DNA of 9,437 nucleotides from the NCBI GenBank assembly GCA_040901705.1, contig JBBDYI010000011.1, forward strand, positions 1 to 9,437. Direction: 5' to 3'. A program made the position numbers and the translations under genes. This DNA comes from PLA5 sp040901705 (GTDB lineage: Bacteria; Planctomycetota; Planctomycetia; Pirellulales; PLA5). The notes beneath the pieces were generated by a model. It ran no database searches. It worked only from the letters and a program-made list of their open reading frames with translations, and had not been told where the DNA came from. Each line of letters begins with the position of its first letter. The stretch's first letter is position 1. Positions 1 through 6,215 of the stretch are shown one piece after another.

Positions 1-52
1 CCTACAGGTTGCGGTTGGACTTGTTCATGTTCGATTCTTTCACAACCTCTGA

Positions 53-116
53 GCCTTGAACCTTGAATTTCACGCCTTGAACCGTAGCCGGCTACGCTCG
101 ATACTTGGGCCTTGAT
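53..116. repeat. Short CCTTGAA word repeats in the spacer
   Basis: The word CCTTGAA occurs at 54-60, 61-67 and 75-81, with a near copy CCTTGAT at 110-116, all just upstream of the phosphatase gene. The first two copies are adjacent. The rest of 1-151 shows no gene I recognise. The same word recurs on the opposite strand at the far end of the window (9367-9384), so it may be a dispersed intergenic repeat of this genome. Its function is unknown. Confidence 0.5.
83..96. repeat. 14-bp perfect palindrome
   Basis: CGTAGCCGGCTACG reads identically on both strands and lies between two CCTTGAA copies, 56 bp before the phosphatase start codon. It could be a protein-binding dyad, part of a REP-like dispersed repeat, or chance in GC-rich DNA. 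There is no T-run after it, so it is not a standard intrinsic terminator. Confidence 0.4.
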
Positions 117-151
117 TCGTCATTGGTCCGCAGAGAATCGAGTATTCGCCC

Positions 152-775
152 ATGATCCTGCTGCTCGTCCGCCACGGCGAAAGCCAGTTCAACGCCGCCG
201 GCCGGATTCAGGGGCAGCTCGACGTTCCGCTGTCCGACACGGGCCGCCGTCAGGCCGCCGCCGTCGCCGAGCGCTTGGCCGCGGAACCGCTCGACGCGCT
301 CTATTGCAGCCCGCTCTCCCGCGCGCTCGAAACGGCCCAAGCCATCGCCGCCCGCCACGATCTCCCGATCCAAACCGACGACCGTCTCATGGAGATCCAC
401 GCCGGCGACTTCCAGGGACTCACCCGCGAGGAGATGGCCGCGAAATTCCCCGAGGAAGAGCGCCGCTGGACAGCCCGCGAAGCCGACTTTCGCATCGGCG
501 GCGGCGAAACCCGCCGCGAACTCGCCGACCGCGGTAAAGCGGTGCTCGAATCGATCCGCCAATCCGGCCACGAGCACGTCGCGGTCGTCGCCCACGGCGG
601 CATCCTCACGGCGGCCCTCAAGTCGCTCCTCGAAATCCCGATCCACCGCGGCCCGTTCCACTTCTACAATGCCGCCGTCACGCGAATCGTCTGGAACCAC
701 GAAGTCACCATCGATTCGCTCAACGAAACGCAGCACCTGCGCGAGGTGGGCCAGGGCGGGTACGGAGATTTGTGA
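152..775 (+). CDS. Histidine phosphatase family protein (phosphoglycerate mutase-like)
   Basis: A 207-residue cytoplasmic protein of the histidine phosphatase (phosphoglycerate mutase-like) superfamily. The N-terminal LVRHGES motif holds the phospho-accepting His8 with Arg7. Arg57 lies in SPLSRALETA, Glu81 is the likely acid, and the second catalytic His148 lies in VVAHGG. These are the four standard active-site elements, and the length is normal for the small branch that includes alpha-ribazole phosphatase (CobC) and GpmB-like enzymes. The reaction is phosphate-ester hydrolysis through a phosphohistidine intermediate. The substrate cannot be read from the sequence: no cobalamin genes are nearby, so CobC is not favoured. 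The ATG at 152 starts directly on the RHG-containing strand, as is usual for the family. No good Shine-Dalgarno site precedes it. No gene partner is evident, and the gene ends before a tRNA-bearing spacer. Confidence 0.93.
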   Translation: MILLLVRHGESQFNAAGRIQGQLDVPLSDTGRRQAAAVAERLAAEPLDALYCSPLSRALETAQAIAARHDLPIQTDDRLMEIHAGDFQGLTREEMAAKFPEEERRWTAREADFRIGGGETRRELADRGKAVLESIRQSGHEHVAVVAHGGILTAALKSLLEIPIHRGPFHFYNAAVTRIVWNHEVTIDSLNETQHLREVGQGGYGDL

Positions 776-968
776 TGCAGGCGCTTGCATCCACGCCACG
801 ACGGCAAAAAAACAGCGCATCATCCCTGCTGCAAGAACGCCGCTGTCGTCGCTGCTCTCGGCGGTGTGAAGATGTGCAACCGTTGTTCTGTAAATCGCGC
901 CTTGGACCAGGCGGGCCATATGCGGCTTGCTTTGGGAACTCAAACCCCAAGGAGACCTTCATGCCCCA

Positions 969-1000
969 CTGCGATCATCGAAACGGATTTGAGATCGCAG
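969..1000. repeat. 8-bp perfect inverted repeat downstream of the tRNA
   Basis: CTGCGATC (969-976) and GATCGCAG (993-1000) form a perfect 8-bp dyad around a 16-nt loop. It lies about 50 nt beyond the 3' end of the minus-strand tRNA gene. It lacks a T-run, so it is not a classical intrinsic terminator. It could be an operator-like dyad, a processing structure or chance. The remaining sequence between 776 and 1052 shows no recognised gene. Confidence 0.3.
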
Positions 1001-1052
1001 CCCAAGCGGAAGGTGAATTGCCAGGCTGCGAGTGCGAGCACGAAGTTCAAGT

Positions 1053-1125
1053 TACCCCCGGCAGGATTCGAACCTGCGACAACTGGTTTAGGAAACCAGT
1101 GCTCTATCCCCTGAGCTACGGGGGC
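1053..1125 (-). tRNA. tRNA-Arg (anticodon CCU)
   Basis: On the minus strand this folds as a complete 73-nt cloverleaf. It has a 7-bp acceptor stem (GCCCCCG with CGGGGGT, one G-U pair at the end), a D arm beginning GCTC and an anticodon arm CTGGT-TTCCTAA-ACCAG. The 5-nt variable region is followed by a T arm GCAGG-TTCGAAT-CCTGC, and the discriminator base is A. The anticodon at the centre of the loop is CCT, decoding the Arg codon AGG. CCA is not encoded and must be added enzymatically. The gene stands alone. A degraded integrase sits on its 5' side, which fits tRNA genes as integration targets, although most elements insert at the 3' end. Confidence 0.96.
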
Positions 1126-1181
1126 TAAGTTGTTTCTTCAAAGCGACTTACGAAAAAGCGAAGAATGGCAAAACTACTAAA

Positions 1182-1203
1182 GTGCAGAGATTCGTGCAGA
1201 GAT
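1182..1203. repeat. Tandem 12-bp direct repeat GTGCAGAGAT between tRNA and integrase relic
   Basis: GTGCAGAGAT occurs at 1182-1191 and again at 1194-1203, a 12-bp period with two intervening bases. It sits about 35 bp upstream of the integrase relic start and about 57 bp from the tRNA gene. Short direct repeats beside an integrase gene are often arm-type binding sites of tyrosine recombinases, but that role here is inferred from position alone. Confidence 0.35.
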
Positions 1204-1236
1204 GCATCGGAACCTATGCTTTCGCGGAGAGCCGTC

Positions 1237-1364
1237 ATGTGGACACCCAAACAATGCTTTCGGAAACAAACATCAAGCTGGTACGTTCAGATTGACGGAC
1301 GCCAGTTTAACCTTGGCAGGGACGAAAAAGAAGGTTCATCCGGCGGATGCGCGCGCAGTTGTAA
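1237..1364 (+). pseudogene. Tyrosine-recombinase (phage-type integrase) N-terminal remnant, frameshifted and truncated
   Basis: The ATG at 1237 follows a GGAG site (1226-1229) at 7-nt spacing and opens with MWTPKQCFRKQTSSWYVQID, continuing to GRQFNLGRDEKE. From memory, this W-x-P-K...SWYVQIDG...LG.D..EA pattern is typical of the N-terminus of planctomycete phage-type integrases. After DEKE (ending 1332) the frame is lost. The likely continuation FIRRMRAQL lies one frame away at 1335-1361, consistent with a one-base deletion in an Ala codon, and a TAA follows at 1362. The core-binding and catalytic domains (the R...HxxR...Y region) are absent, since an ISL3 transposase relic begins at this point. 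An in-frame ATG at 1165 extends the frame but has no family-like sequence and no better ribosome site. The relic cannot encode an active recombinase. Confidence 0.7.
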
Positions 1365-2137
1365 CCCTTTGCTGCTAACCGACTAGCGCGTAGCGGGTTT
1401 CATGGAGAGCGTAGAGCTTGAGCGTGAAGAACTCTTGGTCGCGTAGGCCGTAGTGTTGGCGCTTGATGGTTTTGGTTTTGTTGTTCGTGCCTTCCAGCGG
1501 TCCCGTCGAGATCGGGTAGTCGTACCAGGCCAGGATGCCGTACTCGTGAGCCGCGAGCGTGTTGGCCATTTCGATCAACACGCGAATCCCGCTGGCCTTC
1601 GCTTGCTGATACCAACTCCGCAGCGCTCGTCGCGCGTGGCGTTTGTCCGGTTGTTCCCAAATCTGCCGCAACTCCTCCTTGAGGTAGTACGCCGTGGCCA
1701 GCGATTCGTTGAGCCGCAGCGCCGCGTACAGCCGGCCCACTTCGTCGCGCGACGCATCGAGGTTGTCCGGTGTTTGAGCAGCAGCCACCGCGAGCCTTTG
1801 AGCACTTTCTTCTGCTTCGCCGTCGCCTCGTGATACAACTGCCGCCGCGGGCGCGGTCAGTTTTTCGTTCATCCGCCCCGACAACTCCAAGGCATATCGC
1901 GCGAAGGCGTGTGTGAACGTTCGCCGCGGTGCCGCCAGGCCGTGGTTGATCTGCCGCACCAAGTCCGCCGCATCACATCCTTCGACCCGCAACACAGACA
2001 GCGCACGCGATGCGGCAGCGGCTCGACGAACAGCAACAACCCCAAGCCATCCGGCACAGCCTTCGTCAGCCGATAGCCACGCAACGGCAAAAGCGGCGTA
2101 AAACACATCTCCGCCGCTGTCCGAAAGTCCTGGGTTA
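1362..2137 (-). mobile_element. Internally deleted ISL3-family insertion sequence relic (boundaries approximate)
   Basis: This stretch holds only a broken ISL3-type transposase and cuts off the integrase remnant on its left. The word TAACCC at 1362-1367 is mirrored by GGGTTA at 2132-2137, both just outside the coding remnant, and I use these as provisional ends. The match does not extend inward, so they are not proven terminal inverted repeats. I see no obvious 8-bp target duplication. A complete ISL3 element is usually about 1.3-1.5 kb, so at about 0.78 kb this copy has lost roughly half its length and cannot move by itself. Confidence 0.6.
1375..2108 (-). pseudogene. ISL3-family transposase pseudogene with frameshifts and loss of the catalytic core
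   Basis: Read from 2108 leftwards, homologous blocks lie in three frames. Block A (about 2108-1965) begins MCFTPLLPLRGYRLTKAVPD and contains RVRCLCCGSKD, the start of the ISL3 zinc-ribbon region. Block B (about 1929-1855), in a second frame, reads PRRTFTHAFARYALELSGRM followed by NEKLT. Block C (about 1847-1773), in a third frame, reads RRQLYHEATAKQKKVLKG to LLLK. Block D (1770-1375) returns to the second frame from PDNLDAS, contains YPISTGPLEGTNN, which holds the C-terminal glutamate region, and ends at the TAG at 1375. From family knowledge, the segment carrying the first two catalytic Asp residues should lie between ELSGRM and NEKLT and is missing. A further gap separates blocks A and B. 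It is clearly a pseudogene. Confidence 0.88.
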
Positions 2138-2173
2138 TCGCACTTAATCGTGTCGCCGTCCGGCCCGATTGCG

Positions 2174-2797
2174 TCAGTGCAACGGCGGATCCCACGCCAT
2201 CGTCATCCGCGACACGCGAATGAACGCCACTTTGCCGGCATCGCGCCCCTCGCCGTAGTACCAATACGTGAGGAAGAAATCGTCGGCCGTGCGCGTCGCC
2301 GGGCCAAGCAGCGCTTCGACCGTCGCCATCGTCATGCCGGACTTCATTTGGGCCCACTTGAGCGCGGCGGCTTGATTGCGCGGTGGCGGCGGCGGTGTCG
2401 GCCGCGGCGGCAGTTCGATCGCCGCGGCGTCGTCCTGGGACGTGACATCGTCGCGAGATCCCGCGTCGACGTTGATCGCACCTCGATCGCCAATGCCGTC
2501 GTCGTCCGTCGCCGCGATATTCGGACCGGCGCTGCCTTCCGCCCCCGACGAGTTCGCCGTGTCACCCGCCGTGTCACCCGCCGAATCACCCGCCGGAAAT
2601 GTCGGCGGCCGCTCGCGGCGCTCCTGGCGTCTTTTCGCCGCTTCTTCCAGCGCACGTTGCTCTGCCGCTTCGCGCTCGCGAACGATCGCTTCCACTTCGG
2701 GCGGTAATTCCGCCGCGTCGTCGCAGCCATACGCCGCCAGGCACACGCCAAGCACCAGCCAGCGCGACGTCACGGCGGCGATGCGGATTACGTTCAT
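2174..2797 (-). CDS. Small lipoprotein with BamE/SmpA-like C-terminal domain
   Basis: A 207-residue protein starting at the ATG at 2797. This start is chosen because it gives a signal peptide (residues 1-24, hydrophobic core WLVLGVCLAAYG) ending at a lipidation-type Cys25. The frame stays open about 95 codons further upstream, but that extension has no sensible N-terminus. After Cys25 come a charged helix (33-62), a GDSAGDTAGDTA repeat (70-81), an acidic low-complexity stretch and a Pro-rich linker (130-139). The C-terminal part (about 146-200) reads W-x-x-M-x-x-GM, VEALLGPATR, TYWYYGEG and VAFI, the pattern of the BamE/SmpA/OmlA fold. Homology to BamE is inferred from this pattern only. It is probably anchored in a membrane and works in the periplasm. 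It lies 217 bp downstream of the 905-aa gene on the same strand, so linked function is plausible. A stop codon at 2174 ends it just before the IS relic. Confidence 0.75.
   Translation of the reverse strand: MNVIRIAAVTSRWLVLGVCLAAYGCDDAAELPPEVEAIVREREAAEQRALEEAAKRRQERRERPPTFPAGDSAGDTAGDTANSSGAEGSAGPNIAATDDDGIGDRGAINVDAGSRDDVTSQDDAAAIELPPRPTPPPPPRNQAAALKWAQMKSGMTMATVEALLGPATRTADDFFLTYWYYGEGRDAGKVAFIRVSRMTMAWDPPLH
2559..2594. repeat. Three 12-bp tandem repeats inside the lipoprotein gene
   Basis: GTGTCACCCGCC occurs at 2559-2570 and 2571-2582, and a diverged copy GAATCACCCGCC at 2583-2594. On the minus strand they encode the GDSAGDTAGDTA linker. The repeat preserves frame, so copy number could vary by slippage and change linker length without breaking the protein. 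Confidence 0.85.
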
Positions 2798-2953
2798 GAC
2801 CAAAGAATGATTACCGGATTGGGCGAGGCTCTGCGACACCGCCGAGCGAACGGCTTGACAAACCGCCGATACAAACGCAGTGAAACGCTGTGCCGAGTCT
2901 CGCGCCGCGACGAGATGCCCGACGCACCGTGAGCCGAGCGCACCATTTCTTTT

Positions 2954-2982
2954 ATCGTAGTTCCCCCGCGACACGAGGGCAA
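2954..2982 (-). promoter_or_regulatory. Weak sigma70-like promoter candidate for the lipoprotein gene
   Basis: On the minus strand, TTGCCC (2982-2977) and TACGAT (2959-2954) are separated by 17 bp, and each matches four of six consensus bases. The site lies in the 217-bp gap before the lipoprotein start at 2797. A match this weak can arise by chance, so this is only a suggestion that the lipoprotein may have its own promoter. Confidence 0.15.
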
Positions 2983-3014
2983 GAAAACGCTTGCGATCGC
3001 CGATGCATCGACGG

Positions 3015-5732
3015 TTATCGCCGCACACCGTCGTCGCGCGAAGCCGATTCCGAATCGATCGTCGTATCGGTGGAAACCGCACCCGCTGCGCGTCGGGGAC
3101 CGATCGCCAGGCCCACCCAACCGTCGTGTACGACGAGTTGATTGACCGCCAGATCGGCCAGCCGCGCGTCGGCGAGCGCCGGCTCGGGCAGCAAATGCAC
3201 CTGCTTGTTGCGCGTGAACATCTTGCTGAACACGCCCCGCAGCACGATGTTCGACCGCGTCGTGAGATTCTTACCCGACAGGCGAATTGGCACGTTGCGG
3301 GCGAACACCGCGTCCAATCCGTCGACCTCCGGCTCGTAGGCCGCGATCACCGTCAAATCGCGCCACGTTTGCCGATCCGCGTCCAGCCGGTCGATCCGCA
3401 GCGTGATCTCCGCGGCGTTGCCCTCCAATCGTACCTGCAACGGGTTCTCCGCCGCGAACGTCACGCGAACGCCTTCCGGCACATCGTCGGGCACTTTGAT
3501 GTCCGGTCGGCCAAGCCGCGCCGCCACCGATTCGTACAAACTTTTCAACTCGAACGTCTGGCCGGCCAAATCGAGATTCGTCAGCGCGTTGTTGATCGAC
3601 GATTCGTGAAGCTGCACGCTTAGCAAACTGTCGGCCGGCGCTCGCGGACGCGGCGTGTGCCCGCCGAGTTGTTCGCCGCCGGCCAGGCGATAGCGAAAGA
3701 TCACCCGCTCGTCGGTCGTCGCCAGCGCGATCGGCGTCGGTTCGAGTCCCAATCGCTCGAGTGGCTCGACCAATGTGGCCTTGGCTTTGGCCGTCAACTC
3801 CGCGAACTTCGGATTGGCCTCGCCGTCGAGTTGGGCCTGGGCCTGTTGCGAAACGCGATCCTCGACCTCGCGTTCCGCAGTCCACCGCTTCTCCTCGTGT
3901 TTCGAGCGGACCACCGAGTGCACCAGCGAATTGATGATCGGAAACGGATCGAAGTCGGTTCGCATCCCCGACAGCGACGACTCGTTCCGCGCCGCCGCGA
4001 TTGCCGGAAACAATTTCCAGCGACGCTCGTCGAGCAACAACAGCTTGCGAACGAGAAACCGCGTTTCGCCCGTCGTGTACACGGTCGCCGGACCGCTGTG
4101 CGCCGCCGTGTCCGAATCGACTTCGCCGTGCGCCTCCAAGCCGAGCCGAATATTGTGGCCGTCCGGCAATAGCCGCAACAGCAGCCGCGTTCGCGTCCGC
4201 TGCGTTCCATAGACCGGCAAGCCGGCAACGACGTCGTTCACGTCTCCGGCCGTTTCCGCCGGTTGCGGCAGGAACCGATTGAGCAGTGTGCCGTGCGCTG
4301 CGACGCGGACGTTCGCATTACGGTAATTCGAGTCGACGTTTTCACCAAGTCGCCGGGCCGTCGGATTCGGATGCACGGCGAGCTGCCGCGCCGCCAACGC
4401 GATCTTCCGAGCCGTGTGCGGCGACGGCGATTCCTCGTACGTTTCGATGTCGTCCATCAGCGCCACGGCTTCGTCGGCCAGGGCCGCCTGCGACGACGGC
4501 AAAATGCGCAGCACCGACGTCGGATCGCGTAAAGCCAAATCAGCTCCACCATCGCGCGACGCCAGGCGGTCGCCGCCGGCCACTTGATGGAGCGCGTACA
4601 ACGATCGCCAGGCATCCATCCGCCGCTCGACGGCGAATCGCGTCCGCGTGATTTGCGAACTTAGCGCCGGCTCCAACACGAACGGAGTCTCGAGCCGCTC
4701 ACCCGCGGCGAGCAACCGCTGCATGTGGCCGAGGGTCGATTCGAACTCTTCTGGCGACATGGCGACGCCGCGGCGCAGGTCGTCGAATATGCACAACATT
4801 TCGCCCGCCCACTCGCGCGTCGCGTCGTTCCGCGCCAACTCGCGCAACCGCTCGATCGTTCGCACCGGCATCGGCCACGCCGTGGCGCCTTGGAAAGCGT
4901 CGCGCGCCGCGTCGTGTGCCGCGTCGACCGGCACCGGATGCGGAACGTCATGCTTGCTGGCGCGATCCGCCGACAGACCGATCGGCTCGCTCGACGGTCG
5001 AATCGCCAATTTCGGCTTTTCGGCGGCCGTCGCGTTTAGGGAAGTCGCATCTAGCGGCTTTGGCGCGGGTGTCGTTGCGGCGGTCACGTCCTCGTCGCGA
5101 GCGACGCTAATCTGTTCTCCCGCGCTGCCGAAGTCGGGCGAATTCGGCAAGCCCGTCACCGCTGGCTGTGGCGGCGTCTCGGTCGCGGCAACGTCGGCAT
5201 TTCTAACGGTCGAAATAGCGACGCGCTCACTGACGCCGCTCACCGCGATGTCGTGGCTAACATCGCCCGACGAGCTGGCGTTCGACGCTAGTCCCTCCGC
5301 CGCTTCGGACGCGACCGCTTCAGACGGCGGCGCGAACTGTGTCGCAACGTGCGTCGAAATGTCCGCTCGTCGCGCAGTGCGCGGCGAGACCGACACGTCC
5401 GCTGTCGACCGGGTTACGCCCGCGGAATCTGACTCGGATGCCGTGAATTCGGCGACGCGAACGTCCGCTGCGCCGACGTCATCCGATCTCGCCGCTGCCC
5501 CGGTCGGCGTCGACGGCTCGCGACGATCGGCAATGCGCGGCGGCCAATCGACGGCCAAAGTATCAAACGCCGGAGCACCGGCGGCACGCCCCAAGCGGTC
5601 CGCGGCGCGGCCTTGCTCCGGCCCGCGCTGCGGCTGAAATCGCCACTGCCGCGGCGCGATCAAGCTCAGCGCAAGCAACGCGGCCAGCAACACGAAGAAC
5701 GGCCAACGAACATCCCGCATAGTCTTCGGCAT
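3015..5732 (-). CDS. Large membrane-anchored protein of unknown function (905 aa)
   Basis: I do not recognise this family. The ATG at 5732 follows a GGAG site (5740-5743 on the other strand) at 7-nt spacing. Residues about 9-26 (RWPFFVLLAALLALSLIAP) form one hydrophobic segment after a basic N-terminus: a signal anchor or uncleaved signal peptide, so the bulk lies outside the cytoplasm. Residues about 38-285 are an Ala/Ser/Asp/Thr/Pro-rich disordered linker. A helical region follows (about 287-460), then a mixed region (about 475-600) with strand-like stretches RTRLLLRLLPDG and ETRFLVRKLLLLDE. A charged helical stretch follows (610-665, RSKHEEKRWTAEREVEDRVS). The last ~200 residues (about 700-880) alternate strands and helices, with LLSVQLHESSINNAL, VRVTFAAENPLQVRLEG and DGWVGLAIGPR, and look like a folded domain. 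No catalytic motif is evident. It precedes the lipoprotein gene on the same strand and may be co-expressed with it. Confidence 0.85.
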   Translation of the reverse strand: MPKTMRDVRWPFFVLLAALLALSLIAPRQWRFQPQRGPEQGRAADRLGRAAGAPAFDTLAVDWPPRIADRREPSTPTGAAARSDDVGAADVRVAEFTASESDSAGVTRSTADVSVSPRTARRADISTHVATQFAPPSEAVASEAAEGLASNASSSGDVSHDIAVSGVSERVAISTVRNADVAATETPPQPAVTGLPNSPDFGSAGEQISVARDEDVTAATTPAPKPLDATSLNATAAEKPKLAIRPSSEPIGLSADRASKHDVPHPVPVDAAHDAARDAFQGATAWPMPVRTIERLRELARNDATREWAGEMLCIFDDLRRGVAMSPEEFESTLGHMQRLLAAGERLETPFVLEPALSSQITRTRFAVERRMDAWRSLYALHQVAGGDRLASRDGGADLALRDPTSVLRILPSSQAALADEAVALMDDIETYEESPSPHTARKIALAARQLAVHPNPTARRLGENVDSNYRNANVRVAAHGTLLNRFLPQPAETAGDVNDVVAGLPVYGTQRTRTRLLLRLLPDGHNIRLGLEAHGEVDSDTAAHSGPATVYTTGETRFLVRKLLLLDERRWKLFPAIAAARNESSLSGMRTDFDPFPIINSLVHSVVRSKHEEKRWTAEREVEDRVSQQAQAQLDGEANPKFAELTAKAKATLVEPLERLGLEPTPIALATTDERVIFRYRLAGGEQLGGHTPRPRAPADSLLSVQLHESSINNALTNLDLAGQTFELKSLYESVAARLGRPDIKVPDDVPEGVRVTFAAENPLQVRLEGNAAEITLRIDRLDADRQTWRDLTVIAAYEPEVDGLDAVFARNVPIRLSGKNLTTRSNIVLRGVFSKMFTRNKQVHLLPEPALADARLADLAVNQLVVHDGWVGLAIGPRRAAGAVSTDTTIDSESASRDDGVRR

Positions 5733-6215
5733 CGTCTATCTCCAGGTGCGTCTGTCTCGCGCCAGGAAATGAAAGCGCATGAAACGGCGGTGGCACAATC
5801 GAACAGTGGTCGCGCAATGGCCGCTACTGTCCTTAAGATCGGCAAATTAGGCCGAGTGAATAGAACCGGATTTCCGCAACTTGTTGCGCGTCGCGCCCTG
5901 ACTCTGGCCTCTGCCTCGCTTGCCTGCCCTTAACTCATTGCACACAATAGACATCCGGCGATTTGCCTGCCGCGATCCAACCAACGTAGCTCCCGCCATT
6001 GGCTAGCTGGGATCGAGTTGCCGGCGTGGAGCATTCAGGCGGGGTTCTCGACCTATGGGGAACCTGCGACAAACAGATTAGCGGCCGCAACGTTTACACA
6101 GCTTCGAAGTCCACTCGCACTTCCGTCCTCAACGCCGGGCAAGTCTCCGCCGGATTCGCAGATGTATTACCTCGACCACGATTTTCTCCCGGAATAAGAT
6201 CCGAGGCCCGCAGCC
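5733..6215. other. Divergent intergenic region, no recognised gene
   Basis: This 483-bp spacer separates the minus-strand 905-aa gene from the plus-strand prenyltransferase-repeat gene, so promoters for both directions should lie here. I found no convincing -35/-10 pair, RNA gene, terminator or repeat. It is visibly less GC-rich than the flanking genes. A plus-strand frame stays open from about 5934 to a TAA near 6197 (ending YYLDHDFLPE) but has no good start codon and no family I know. It might be an eroded gene or chance. Confidence 0.5.

Noticed and set aside
92..943. 283-codon minus-strand open frame
   Set aside because: It runs antisense to the phosphatase gene, which shows all catalytic residues, and has no recognisable domain.
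785..1114. ORF ending PAGFEPATTGLGNQCSIP
   Set aside because: This is the well-known false protein produced by translating the antisense of a tRNA T arm and anticodon arm; it overlaps the tRNA-Arg gene.
1362..2137. Exact IS ends with target-site duplication
   Set aside because: Only the 6-bp word TAACCC matches at both ends, and the flanking 8 bp differ, so true terminal repeats and a duplication cannot be claimed.
2798..3082. In-frame N-terminal extension of the lipoprotein gene
   Set aside because: It overlaps the end of the upstream 905-aa gene and would bury the signal peptide and lipidation Cys 95 residues inside the protein.
4648..5637. 329-codon plus-strand open frame
   Set aside because: It lies antisense to the Ala/Ser-rich linker of the 905-aa gene. 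Its composition mirrors that linker, and it has no family motif.
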